40,287 bases of DNA from Plesiocystis pacifica SIR-1 (GTDB lineage: Bacteria > Myxococcota_A > Polyangia > Nannocystales > Nannocystaceae), in contig NZ_ABCS01000086.1 in the NCBI RefSeq assembly GCF_000170895.1, positions 1 to 40,287 on the forward strand, given 5' to 3'. Position 1 is the stretch's first letter, and every line of letters begins with the position of its first letter. The notes under the pieces were generated by a model. That model was not told where the DNA came from. It saw nothing but the letters and a program-made list of their open reading frames with translations, and made no database searches. Of this stretch, positions 1 through 8,111 are shown piece after piece. The position numbers and the translations under genes were made by a program.

Positions 1-106
1 GGGTTCTGCAACGATGCTCATCGAGCCAGCGCTCGAGCTCGGCGAGGGTCTGCGCGCCGTGGTGCTTGCCGGCGAGCTCACGGCGGGCGAGCTCGACTTG
101 CTCCAT
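1..106 (-). CDS. Possible partial CDS running off the left edge (unknown)
   Basis: On the minus strand an open frame with high GC3 runs from an ATG at 106-104 off the window edge. It begins MEQVELARRELAGKHH and continues into a charged, probably helical stretch ending ELERWLDEH. The frame stays open upstream of this ATG, so a farther start cannot be excluded, but codon bias falls off there. No Shine-Dalgarno sequence is visible. The family is not recognisable from 35 residues. It lies downstream of the DAHP synthase gene on the same strand, with about 130 bases between them in which I see nothing else. Confidence 0.3.
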   Translation of the reverse strand, partial: MEQVELARRELAGKHHGAQTLAELERWLDEHRCRT

Positions 107-239
107 GGCATGCAGGCGGTCGCCGCCCGCGTCCGTGGGTGCGTCCCATGAAAGCGAGGCGTAAGCTGAACTGATCGCTGCGGGCGGTGACCTCTCCTCG
201 ATCTCGCTCCGCCAACCTGGTGGGAATACATGAGGCCAT

Positions 240-1322
240 CTATGCCATGGCCGCGCTTCGCCCCATGGTCCGCTGGGCGCTGGCTTCGGCGAGGTGTTCC
301 AGCACTTCTACGGTCGTCCCCCAGCCCATGCATGCATCGGTGACGCTCTGGCCGTAGGTGAGCGCTGCCTGGTCATGCCGATCTTGCCGACCGGGGACCA
401 AAAAACTCTCGAGCATGACGCCGAAGATCGCGTGCTGCCCATCCGCGGAGACGGTGTCGGCGACCTCGCGCGCGACCCGTGCCTGACGCAGGTGATCCTT
501 GCCGGAGTTGCCGTGGCTGCAGTCGATCATCACCCGCGGACGCAGGCCCGCGCGGCGGTGGTGCTCGAGGGCGTGCTCGAGGGCCTCCCCCGCGTAGTTC
601 GGTCCGTCCTTGCCGCCGCGCAGGATGAGGTGGCCCCAGGGGTTGCCGGCCGTCTCGACGATGGCCGCGAGCCCCTGCTTGGTGACCGAGAGGAAGTGGT
701 GGGGGTGGGCGGCCGAGCGGATCGCGTCCACGGCGATCTGGATGCTCCCGCCGGTGCCGTTCTTGAACCCGATCGGCATGGACAACCCCGAGGCGAGCTC
801 GCGGTGGACCTGAGACTCGACGGTCCGCGCTCCGATCGCTCCCCAGCTGACGAAGTCGGCCATGAACTGCGGGCTGATGGGGTCGAGGAACTCGGTCCCC
901 GCGGGCAGGCCCAAGCGCGCGAGCTCGCGCAGGAAGGCCCTCGCCTGGCGCAGGCCGTGGTTGATGGCGAAGCTCCCGTCGCCGCGCGGGTCGTTGATCA
1001 GGCCCTTCCAGCCGACGATGGTCCGCGGCTTCTCGAAGTACACGCGCATGATGACGTGGAGGGCCTCGCCGAGCGCGGTCGCGAGCTCGGCGAGGCGCGT
1101 CGCGTACTCGAGGCCGGCCTCGGGGTCGTGCATCGAGCACGGACCCACGACCACGACGAGGCGTCGGTCCTCGCCCGCGAGGATGTCGCGCACGCCGGCG
1201 CGGCCGGCCTCGACCACCGCGGCCTCGGCGGCGTCGATGGGCAGCTCCTCGAGCAAGATCGCCGGAGGCAGCAAGGGGCGGAGACCGCGGATGCGTACGT
1301 CGTCGGTGGTGCTCATGGGCAT
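240..1322 (-). CDS. aroG: 3-deoxy-7-phosphoheptulonate (DAHP) synthase, class I
   Basis: Condenses phosphoenolpyruvate and erythrose 4-phosphate to DAHP, the first step of the shikimate/aromatic amino acid pathway, in the cytoplasm. The 360-aa length and motif order are those of the AroF/AroG/AroH family: GPCSMHD at residues 60-66 (with the metal-ligand Cys62), MRVYFEKPRTIVGWKG near 92-107, GTEFLDPISPQ near 142, GFKNGTGG, HHFLSVTKQG, IDCSHGNSGKDH near 265-276 and the C-terminal YGQSVTDACMGW. Two in-frame ATGs (1322 and 1316) are possible starts; the upstream one is used here. F, G and H isozymes, and hence the feedback amino acid, cannot be told apart by eye, so the symbol is nominal. It is divergent from the VWA lipoprotein gene at 1423. 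Confidence 0.95.
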   Translation of the reverse strand: MPMSTTDDVRIRGLRPLLPPAILLEELPIDAAEAAVVEAGRAGVRDILAGEDRRLVVVVGPCSMHDPEAGLEYATRLAELATALGEALHVIMRVYFEKPRTIVGWKGLINDPRGDGSFAINHGLRQARAFLRELARLGLPAGTEFLDPISPQFMADFVSWGAIGARTVESQVHRELASGLSMPIGFKNGTGGSIQIAVDAIRSAAHPHHFLSVTKQGLAAIVETAGNPWGHLILRGGKDGPNYAGEALEHALEHHRRAGLRPRVMIDCSHGNSGKDHLRQARVAREVADTVSADGQHAIFGVMLESFLVPGRQDRHDQAALTYGQSVTDACMGWGTTVEVLEHLAEASAQRTMGRSAAMA

Positions 1323-1422
1323 GGCGGCAGGTGGCCTCTCGGACTGGGTGCCGGGGAGCTCGAGAGTGGCTCAGAGAAATTTTGTGTGAGCCGTTTCGAG
1401 GAGGCACCGCACTGAGGCAGCG

Positions 1423-2475
1423 ATGACCAAGCCGCTCGTCTCGCGCTCGATCCTCGCGCTGTCTTTGTTTGCCTTCGCCTGCGTGTCCGAGGAGCCCCCG
1501 GACGAAGCCGTGACCGTGGGGCTCGACGAGCTCGGGGAAGACGACGGCGAGGGCGCAGACCAGGGGGACGAGGCGAGCACGGACACGGGGCCGCTCCTGG
1601 ACATGGGCCAGGAGGAAGCGGGGCCGGGGACGACCGGAGACGGGGACGACGGCTGCAAGAAGATCGACCTGTTGTTCGTGATCGACAACTCCGGCTCGAT
1701 GTTGACGGAGCAGACCAACCTGATCGCGGCCTTCCCGGCCTTCGCGGACACCATCCAGGACGTGCTGCCCGAGGCCAGCGACCTCCACGTCGCGGTCACG
1801 ACCACCGACGACCTGGGCCTGGCGCCGGGGAGCTTTGGCCAGGACGCGCAGCCCTTCGCCGAGGATCCTTGCGTGAACACCTTGGGCGGCCTGATCGACC
1901 GCGAGACACCCGCGGACGGCAACAGCGGCTACGGCGAGCCTTGCGGGTTCAGCTCGGGGGCGCGCTACATGGTCAACGGCCCCGACCTGGCCGAGGAGTT
2001 CGCCTGCGCGGCGGCGGTCGGGGTCCACGGCAACGGCCTCGAGCGCCACGCCGACGCGATCTTGGGCGCCCTCGACCCAGGCTCGAGCTGCGCCCAGGGC
2101 TTCGTCCGCGACGACGCGCTGCTCGTCATCGTGGTCATCACCGACGAGGACGACGACTGGAGCGAGCCGGACATCAGCGACGCTCAGGCGCGCATCGACC
2201 AGTGGTACGCGGCGATCGAGGCCGTCGAGGGCGGGGTCGAGACCAACGTGGTGTTCACCCTGATCAGCGGGGGCTCGCCGCCTTGGGGGACCTGCCCGCC
2301 CTTCGAGATCAGCGATCCGGACACGGCCAAGGAGAGCGACGTGCTCACGGGCCTGGCCCAGCGCTTCACCAACGCCTTCGAGGCGGACGTGTGCGCGCCG
2401 GGCTACGTCGACGTGTTCGCCGAGGCCATCGGCGTGATCGAGACGGCCTGCGAGACCTTCGTGCCCATCGAGTAG
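1423..2475 (+). CDS. VWA-domain lipoprotein (paralogue of 5468-6604)
   Basis: A predicted surface or periplasmic lipoprotein of 350 aa. The signal peptide ends in a lipobox with Cys20 (FAFAC). Residues 21-80 are an acidic, Gly/Thr-rich linker. A von Willebrand A domain follows, starting IDLLFVIDNSGSM with the MIDAS triad Asp88-x-Ser90-x-Ser92. Further along are FSSGARYMV, VVITDEDDDWSEPD and LISGGSPPWG, all shared with the paralogue at 5468. VWA domains bind partners through a metal ion; the ligand here is unknown. GAGG five bases before the ATG at 1423 is a plausible ribosome site. The gene converges on the sigma/FecR operon, leaving only 12 bases between stop codons. Domain assignment is firm, function open. 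Confidence 0.85.
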   Translation: MTKPLVSRSILALSLFAFACVSEEPPDEAVTVGLDELGEDDGEGADQGDEASTDTGPLLDMGQEEAGPGTTGDGDDGCKKIDLLFVIDNSGSMLTEQTNLIAAFPAFADTIQDVLPEASDLHVAVTTTDDLGLAPGSFGQDAQPFAEDPCVNTLGGLIDRETPADGNSGYGEPCGFSSGARYMVNGPDLAEEFACAAAVGVHGNGLERHADAILGALDPGSSCAQGFVRDDALLVIVVITDEDDDWSEPDISDAQARIDQWYAAIEAVEGGVETNVVFTLISGGSPPWGTCPPFEISDPDTAKESDVLTGLAQRFTNAFEADVCAPGYVDVFAEAIGVIETACETFVPIE

Positions 2476-2487
2476 GGCGCGGCCGCG

Positions 2488-3582
2488 TCATTTTGGGGAG
2501 GGGCTCGACGGGCGCGGGAGATGGACGGCCAGGAGCAGCCCGCCGCCGACCCAGGCGCCGTCGAGGGTGAACACGGGCTCGCCCCCGACGAGGGCGGTGA
2601 CCGGGCCGAAGCTGCCGCCGGCCTCGAGCTCGGCGGACAGGCTGAGGGCGTTGGTGAGCGCGAGTCGAGCTTGGACGAGGGCAAAGGCGCCGCCCTGGGC
2701 TCGGCGAAAGTCACGGCCCGCGAGCTCGGGATCGGAGGCGGAGCCGCGGACGTCGACGAGGGCCAGGCGGGCGCCCCCGCCGGCCGCGAGGGCGAAGCGT
2801 GGGCGGGCGAGGACGGCGAGCAGGGCGGGCGCGAGCTGGACCAAGGTCGAGTGGACTCGAGCGCCCGGCGGGGCGGCGTCGCCCTCGAGGGCGTGGCGTC
2901 CGTGGACCACGGCGGCGCCGAGGCTCCAGGCCAGTGGACGCCTCGGTCGGTGGGTGAGCCGGAGCTGGCCGCCGCCGTGGACGGCGGAGGCTTTGGGGAA
3001 GAGCTCGACGCGGGGGCCGAGGGACAGCGTCCACGGGCGCGCGGGCTGGGCAGCCTCGGCCCGCGCGCGGCGGAGCATGGGCGGGGGTGGAGCTGGCGAA
3101 GGGGCGGGGGGCTTCGCCGGCTCCGCCTCCGCGGGGGGAGGGGGCGCTCGCTCGGCCGCGAGCTCGAGCTCCAGCCAGCTCGCGCGCACGAACTCGACGA
3201 TGGCCAGGGCCAGGGCCCGGCGTCCCCAGTCGTCGCCCCCGGCTGGGAGTCGGGAGTCTCGCTCCATGCGCTTGTTGGTGAGCGGATCGTCGAGGGCGAG
3301 GGTCAGGCTCTCCGGTCCGCAGCCCACGCGCACGCGGCTGGTGAGTGGGTCTGCGGGGCTGGGCTCAGTCTGCGTCGAAGACACGACGCGGACTTGGATT
3401 GGGGGGCCAAACTCGAGGGAGAGGAGGCCCTCGAGGGCGCGGGGGTCGTGCTCGGTGCAGGCGTCGAGGCTGACCTGGACCGTGGGCGGGTCGGCGCGCG
3501 CCGGGGCTTCCTCCGCAGGCGGGTCGCTCGGCCCGAGGGCGAGGGTCAGGCTCAGGGCCGCGGCCAGGAGTGACGCGCCCAC
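2488..3582 (-). CDS. Exported barrel-like hypothetical protein, third gene of ECF sigma operon
   Basis: The 364-aa product starts with a GTG (3582-3580) two bases after the stop of the FecR-like gene, so the two are almost certainly cotranscribed. A short hydrophobic N-terminus (GASLLAAALSLTLALG) looks like a signal peptide. Residues 25-150 form a soluble domain; a Pro/Ala-rich linker (PPPPAEAEPAKPP) follows; the last 170 residues alternate in short beta-like stretches rich in Gly, Leu and Ala (for example GGGARLALVDVRG), as in outer-membrane beta barrels. I do not recognise a named family. The context, downstream of sigma factor and FecR-like protein, suggests an envelope role or target of that regulatory system. 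Confidence 0.75.
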   Translation of the reverse strand: MGASLLAAALSLTLALGPSDPPAEEAPARADPPTVQVSLDACTEHDPRALEGLLSLEFGPPIQVRVVSSTQTEPSPADPLTSRVRVGCGPESLTLALDDPLTNKRMERDSRLPAGGDDWGRRALALAIVEFVRASWLELELAAERAPPPPAEAEPAKPPAPSPAPPPPMLRRARAEAAQPARPWTLSLGPRVELFPKASAVHGGGQLRLTHRPRRPLAWSLGAAVVHGRHALEGDAAPPGARVHSTLVQLAPALLAVLARPRFALAAGGGARLALVDVRGSASDPELAGRDFRRAQGGAFALVQARLALTNALSLSAELEAGGSFGPVTALVGGEPVFTLDGAWVGGGLLLAVHLPRPSSPSPK

Positions 3583-3584
3583 AC

Positions 3585-4790
3585 TCAGTCGAGGCCTCCC
3601 CAGCGCCGAACCAGCTGGAGGCGGTGGCCGTCGGGGTAGCGCTCGACGTAGCGCTCGGCCTGGGCCCGGGCGCGCGCGTCCTTGCCCGCCTTGGCCAGGG
3701 CCTCGACCGCGCGCGCGAGGGCGTCTTCGGCGAGGGGGCCCTCGGGCGCGAGGCTGCCGGCGGTGGCGAAGGCCTCGGCCGCGCCGGCCGGGTCGCCGAG
3801 GCGCTCGAGCAACAGGCGGCCCTTGGTGAAGGCCGCGAGGGGAGCGAGGGGCGAGCGCGCGTGGTCGTCGATGACCACGTCGAGCCAGCCCACGGCGGCC
3901 TTGGGGTGCTGGGTCAGGCGCGCGACGTCGGCCGCGGCCATGAGCGCCTTGGGATCCTTGCGATCGACGAAGCCGCCCCCGAGGGCCGCCCAGGCCTCGT
4001 CGTGCTCGCCCGCGTCGGCGAGCTCGAGCCAGCGCGTGTCGGCCTTCGTCGCGGGAGGAGCAGGGGCCGGCGGCGTCGGCGTGTCGGCGTTGGCAGGGGC
4101 GGGCGCGTCGGCCGAGTCCGGGCTGCCCTCGGGCGAGGCGTGGGCGGGGACGGGCGGGGCGTGGGCCTGGAGCTCGAGCCGCTCGCCGCGGGTCAAGAGC
4201 ACGGGCGCGCGCCAGTCTGCGCTGACGCGCACCGTGCCCCGGGAGACCGTGACGGCGACGGTGTCGGCCTCGCGCTCGACCCCAAAGGCCGTCCCCACGA
4301 CCTCGATCTGGACCTCGCCCGCGTGGACCACGAAGCGCCGCTGGGGGTCGGGCGGGACCTCGAAGTCGAGCCGCCCCGAGACGACCTCGAGCTCGACGAG
4401 GCCCGGCTCGGCGCGGCGCAGCTCGTAGCGGCTGCTCGCGCTCGCGCGCAGCTTGGTGCCGTCGGGCAGGGACACGAAGTCGCCACCGTCAGCTTCGGTC
4501 TGGCTCGGCTCGAGCTCGCTCGCGGCGGGCGTGCCATGCTCGGCGCCAGCGAGGGCGCCTTGGGGAGGGTCGCTCGGCGTCCACAGGCCCAGGGCGAGGA
4601 CCGCCGCGGCCCCAGCGGCCAGCGCCGCTCCGGCGAGCCCGAGCCGCGCCCAGCCGCGCCGTTGACGGGCGACGGCCGCGACCCGTTCGTCCCGGAGCCG
4701 AGCCCAGACCCGCTGCTCTCGCGCCGAGTCCCACTGCGGCCGCAGCTGCTCGCGGACCGCCTCGACCTCGCGCTGCGCGTTCCTAGTCAT
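3585..4790 (-). CDS. FecR-domain / TPR membrane protein (putative anti-sigma or sigma regulator)
   Basis: A 401-aa inner-membrane protein. Residues 1-46 are a charged cytoplasmic segment, residues 47-69 a single Ala/Leu-rich membrane helix, residues 105-215 a FecR-type beta domain (VSLPDGTKLRASASSRYEL, VSGRLDFEV, VGTAFGVE, VSRGTVRV), then a Pro/Ala linker and a C-terminal helical region from about 250 that resembles TPR repeats (GRLLLERLGDPAGAAEAF). FecR proteins control a cognate ECF sigma factor by passing an envelope signal across the membrane; here that partner is the adjacent sigma gene, whose 3' end overlaps this start by 8 bases. Many myxobacterial operons share this arrangement. The signal and the direction of regulation cannot be read from sequence. 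Confidence 0.85.
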   Translation of the reverse strand: MTRNAQREVEAVREQLRPQWDSAREQRVWARLRDERVAAVARQRRGWARLGLAGAALAAGAAAVLALGLWTPSDPPQGALAGAEHGTPAASELEPSQTEADGGDFVSLPDGTKLRASASSRYELRRAEPGLVELEVVSGRLDFEVPPDPQRRFVVHAGEVQIEVVGTAFGVEREADTVAVTVSRGTVRVSADWRAPVLLTRGERLELQAHAPPVPAHASPEGSPDSADAPAPANADTPTPPAPAPPATKADTRWLELADAGEHDEAWAALGGGFVDRKDPKALMAAADVARLTQHPKAAVGWLDVVIDDHARSPLAPLAAFTKGRLLLERLGDPAGAAEAFATAGSLAPEGPLAEDALARAVEALAKAGKDARARAQAERYVERYPDGHRLQLVRRWGGLD

Positions 4791-5457
4791 TGAGGTTGAC
4801 CTCCAGGTGCGCGCTCGCTCGGGCGATGCGCCGCTTGGCCGTGGCCAGGGAGCACTCGAGGGCCGCGGCGACCTGCTTGAGGGTCTCGCCCTCGACGTGG
4901 CGCAGCTTCCAGGCCAGGGCGTCGTTGACGGGGAGCTGCTCGAGGCAACGGTAGATCTCCTGGACTTGCATGCGCTGTTCTGGGCTCGCGCCCGGGGCCT
5001 CGAGCTGGATCGGCAGGTGTTCGTCGAGCCCGACCATGCGACGCAGGCGGTGCTTTTGCTGGCGCCGCCGGACGGTGCGGACGGTGATCGTCGCCAGCCA
5101 CCCGCGGACGGCGCGTAGCTCTCGCAGCTTGTCCGCCTGGCGAAAGGCCGTCGCGAACACGTCGTGGACCAGATCCTCGAGTTCGTCGTCGACCGCGTGC
5201 AGGCGAATCACGATGCGAGCTACGTAGGGCGAGTAGCGCCGGTAGAACTGCGCGGGCTCGTCGACGGGGGAGGGGCCCAGCTGCGCTGCCAAATCCGTCG
5301 GCTCTGCGGGCTCGGCCTTGGCGAGGCTCAAGTGCGCGCCTGCTCCCGGTTGGGCCCCAGCTCGCGCGCTTTCGCGCTGAGGGGGGAGTTGCTCGAGACC
5401 GCCGCTCACACGTTCTTGGTGCCGCCCGGGAGAAAAAGAGCTCAGCGATTGAGCCAT
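4783..5457 (-). CDS. RNA polymerase sigma-70 family (ECF) sigma factor
   Basis: Directs RNA polymerase to a private set of promoters. Sigma region 2 lies at about residues 70-140 (FYRRYSPYVARIV, DDELEDLVHDVFATAFRQ, VRGWLATITVRTVRRRQQ), and region 4 at about 165-215 (IYRCLEQLPVNDALAWKL, then LKQVAAALECSLATAKRRI as the helix-turn-helix). The ATG at 5457 is used; a GTG at 5475 and a GTG at 5409 are alternatives. The 65-residue Pro/Ala-rich N-terminal extension before region 2 is longer than in most ECF factors, so a downstream start is possible. First gene of an operon with the FecR-like and barrel-like genes. It diverges from the VWA gene with only 10 bases between the chosen start codons. Confidence 0.9.
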   Translation of the reverse strand: MAQSLSSFSPGRHQERVSGGLEQLPPQRESARAGAQPGAGAHLSLAKAEPAEPTDLAAQLGPSPVDEPAQFYRRYSPYVARIVIRLHAVDDELEDLVHDVFATAFRQADKLRELRAVRGWLATITVRTVRRRQQKHRLRRMVGLDEHLPIQLEAPGASPEQRMQVQEIYRCLEQLPVNDALAWKLRHVEGETLKQVAAALECSLATAKRRIARASAHLEVNLND

Positions 5458-5467
5458 ATCACACAAA

Positions 5468-6604
5468 ATGCGCACTCAGGCTCTGATGCGCCCTCGCCCT
5501 CGCTTCACGGTCGCCCTCTCCGCTCTCTCGTTGTTCGCGCTGTCCAGCTCCGGCTGCGGCGGCGAGGGTGAGGTGTTCTCTCCCTTTGCCGACGGCGGCG
5601 ACGAGCTCGGCGAGTCGAGCGAGTCGGACGCCGTCGAGACGATGGAAGCCGGGGAGGCGTCCCAGGGCGAGACGGCAGAGCAGGGCGAGTCGAGCGAGGA
5701 CGCGGACACGGACGAGGGGACCACCGGCCCCAAGCTCGACGTGCTCGGTGCCGACGAGGACACGACCGCCACGGCGACCATGGAGGGCGGCGACGAGGGC
5801 TGCGAGAAGGTCGACTTGCTGTTCGTCATCGACAACTCCAACTCCATGTCCGACGAGCAGCAGCTGCTCATCGACAGCTTCCCGGGCTTCATCGCTACCA
5901 TCGAGAACACCCTGCCGGCGGCCTCGGACTTCCACATCGGGGTGACCAAGACGGACATCCACGGCTTCGACGACTCGCCGACGCCGGACCCGAACAACCC
6001 CTGCGCCTACGAACTCGGCGGGCTGCTGAGCCACGCGACGCCGGCCGACGAAAAGACCGGCACGGGAGCGGACTGCGAGTTCAGCTCGGGGGCGAACTAC
6101 ATGGTCGGCGGCCCCAGCCTCGCCGATGAGTTCGCGTGCGTGGCCGAGGTCGGGACCAAGGGCAACACCGGCGAGCGCCAGGCCGAGGCGACCCTCGCCG
6201 CGCTCGCCCCGGGCAACGCCTGCTCCGAGGGCTTCTTGCGCAAGGACGCGCTCACGGTCGTCGTCGTGATCACCGACGAGGACGACGACTGGTCCGAGCC
6301 CGACGCGGACGCGGCGACCAACGCCCAGGCCTGGTACGAGGGCGTCGTCGCCGTCGAGGACGGGCTCGAGTCGAACGTCGTGTTCTTGCTGATCTCGGGG
6401 GGCTCGCCGGCCTGGGGCGACTGCGAGCCCCTCGACCTGATGACCATGACGGGTGCGGACACGAGCCCCAAGCTCACCGCCTGGGCCGAGCTGTTCACCA
6501 ACTCGAACCTGGGCAGCGTGTGCTCGGCGGGGTACGCCGACTACCTCGAAGCGTCCATCGCGGTGATCGAGACGGCCTGCGGGGGCTTCGAGCCCATCCC
6601 CTGA
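5468..6604 (+). CDS. VWA-domain lipoprotein (paralogue of 1423-2475)
   Basis: A 378-aa predicted lipoprotein: signal peptide with Cys30 in the SSSGC lipobox, a roughly 80-residue acidic Ser/Glu/Thr-rich linker, then a VWA domain with VDLLFVIDNSNSM (MIDAS Asp122, Ser124, Ser126). Shared with the product of 1423 are PCxxxLGGL, the FSSGAxYMV block, VVITDEDDDWSEPD, LISGGSPxWG and a C-terminal VIETAC, so the two arose by duplication. An alternative start is Met7 at 5486. It is transcribed away from the ECF sigma gene, the start codons being 10 bases apart; their promoters must overlap each other's 5' coding sequence or the transcripts have almost no leader. Function unknown. Confidence 0.85.
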   Translation: MRTQALMRPRPRFTVALSALSLFALSSSGCGGEGEVFSPFADGGDELGESSESDAVETMEAGEASQGETAEQGESSEDADTDEGTTGPKLDVLGADEDTTATATMEGGDEGCEKVDLLFVIDNSNSMSDEQQLLIDSFPGFIATIENTLPAASDFHIGVTKTDIHGFDDSPTPDPNNPCAYELGGLLSHATPADEKTGTGADCEFSSGANYMVGGPSLADEFACVAEVGTKGNTGERQAEATLAALAPGNACSEGFLRKDALTVVVVITDEDDDWSEPDADAATNAQAWYEGVVAVEDGLESNVVFLLISGGSPAWGDCEPLDLMTMTGADTSPKLTAWAELFTNSNLGSVCSAGYADYLEASIAVIETACGGFEPIP

Positions 6605-6856
6605 CGGCCTCCTCGGCGCCGCGCGGGGATTGCGTTCCAGCAGCCGAGCTCCGCTCGGTTCGAGCTCGAGGGTCGCTTTGGTCGTGCTCCGAGGCCGGCC
6701 CGCTGGGTGCGTCACACTTGGGGTTGGTTTGGACGAAGTCGCAACAGTGAGGACGCAGAGCGCCGACATGCGCCCAAAATCGAATGATTAACGGTCCATT
6801 GAATGACTCCCCAAGTGTCGCCGCGCTGACTCAGCGGCGCCAGAGGAAGCAAGACA

Positions 6857-8014
6857 ATGACCACTCAAAACGCAAACGCCATCCGCCTCCAGACCCTTCG
6901 CCTCGGCGCCACCGCGCTCTCGATCGCCATGTCCGTCGCCGCGGGCTGCGGTGGGGCCGAAGGCAGCGAGGGGAGCATCGAGGTCCCCGAGGTCCGGGCC
7001 GCCGTGGCCCTCGACGAGCTGTGCGAGCTGAGCAACGAGCTGCGCTGCGCTGGCGCGATGGGCTGCTGTGACGCCGACGCCCCCTTCGGGACCATGGACG
7101 AATGCCTCGACGCGGGCGCGAGCTGCGAGGACACCCTGGCCGAGGTCCTCGGCAGCGAGCTCTACACCAGCGGGGCGATCGTCTACGACCCCGAGTTCGC
7201 CGCGGGCGTGCTCTCGGCCGCCGCCAACGCGACCGCCGAGTGCGGCACCCAGGCCGCGATCCCCGACCTCGGCGAGCTGTTCACCGGCACCCGGGGCGAG
7301 GGCGAGGACTGCTCGCCCGCGAGCTTCGGCGAGGCCCACCGCATGGTCTGCGCCGCCGGGCTCAGCTGCTTCGTCGACGACGACGAAGACGCCGACATGG
7401 CCGTCGGCACCTGCCTGCCCCTGGACTTCGACCACGACGAGTCCGAGGACGCGCCCCCCTCTGTCGAGGCGCTGTACTGCTCTGCCCCGGCCGAGCTGAG
7501 CCCGCCCTCCAACGGCGTCGTGCCCGTGGGCCTGAGCGTCAACGCCTACAACTCCACGCACTCGGGGACCAACAGCGACGTCGTCCTGCACTTCATCAAC
7601 AAGAGCGAGACCACGGAGTACTACTGCACCATCAAGGGCGGGGTCGACAGCAACGAGACCAAGATCTGCTCCAACATCAAGACCCGGACCTACAACGGCG
7701 TGCCCAGCAACAACCTGTTTTGGGTCGAGACCTTCGGCAGCGACGGCTTCGGCGTGGACTCGGTCGCCGTGTGCACCTCGCTCAATGGCAGCGGGACCCA
7801 GTGCGACGGGACCACGCACACCGCGGGGACCTTCGACACCGGCAACTCCAGCATGCTGGAAAAGCGGATCACCTGGGCTTTCGGGATGTTCGACGACGGC
7901 TTTGACCGGATCTGGCTCGACAGCGACAGCAACGGCAACTGCAACACCGCCAAGATCAACCTCAACAACGACAACACGGTGACGTGCGGCACGCACACCG
8001 TCGGCAATCACTGA
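6857..8014 (+). CDS. Cys-rich hypothetical lipoprotein
   Basis: A 385-aa predicted lipoprotein with Cys31 in the AAGC lipobox. The N-terminal half (50-200) is acidic and rich in paired cysteines (ELCELSNELRCAGAMGCCD, DECLDAGASCED, VCAAGLSCFVDD), as in disulfide-stabilised extracellular domains of myxobacterial lipoproteins. The C-terminal half (205-385) is quite different: Asn/Ser/Thr-rich, aromatic and beta-like (VVLHFINKSETTEYYCTIKG, NNLFWVETFGSDGFG, ITWAFGMFDDGFDRIWLD), suggesting a binding module. I recognise no family for either half. GAGGA nine bases upstream of the ATG supports the start. The 250 bases before it hold no other gene and no promoter I can call. A stem-loop follows at 8060. 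Confidence 0.75.
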   Translation: MTTQNANAIRLQTLRLGATALSIAMSVAAGCGGAEGSEGSIEVPEVRAAVALDELCELSNELRCAGAMGCCDADAPFGTMDECLDAGASCEDTLAEVLGSELYTSGAIVYDPEFAAGVLSAAANATAECGTQAAIPDLGELFTGTRGEGEDCSPASFGEAHRMVCAAGLSCFVDDDEDADMAVGTCLPLDFDHDESEDAPPSVEALYCSAPAELSPPSNGVVPVGLSVNAYNSTHSGTNSDVVLHFINKSETTEYYCTIKGGVDSNETKICSNIKTRTYNGVPSNNLFWVETFGSDGFGVDSVAVCTSLNGSGTQCDGTTHTAGTFDTGNSSMLEKRITWAFGMFDDGFDRIWLDSDSNGNCNTAKINLNNDNTVTCGTHTVGNH

Positions 8015-8027
8015 GCGCTCGTTTTCC

Positions 8028-8053
8028 AGACGCAGACGCAGACGCAGACGCAG
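8028..8053. repeat. AGACGC hexamer tandem repeat (4.3 copies)
   Basis: Four perfect AGACGC units plus AG lie between the stop of the Cys-rich lipoprotein and the terminator-like hairpin. They are outside any likely reading frame and look like a small slippage-prone microsatellite. Confidence 0.85.
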
Positions 8054-8059
8054 CCGCTG

Positions 8060-8086
8060 CCCAGCTCGACACCGCGTCGAGCTGGG
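8060..8086 (+). terminator. Stem-loop, probable terminator of the Cys-rich lipoprotein gene
   Basis: A perfect 11-bp stem (CCCAGCTCGAC paired with GTCGAGCTGGG) encloses the 5-base loop ACCGC. It begins 46 bases after the stop at 8014 and ends 26 bases before the next ATG at 8112. There is no T run after it, so it could equally be a leader hairpin or a pause site for the downstream gene. Confidence 0.5.
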
Positions 8087-8111
8087 TCGCGGCGCGGCCC
8101 GGATCCTGACG

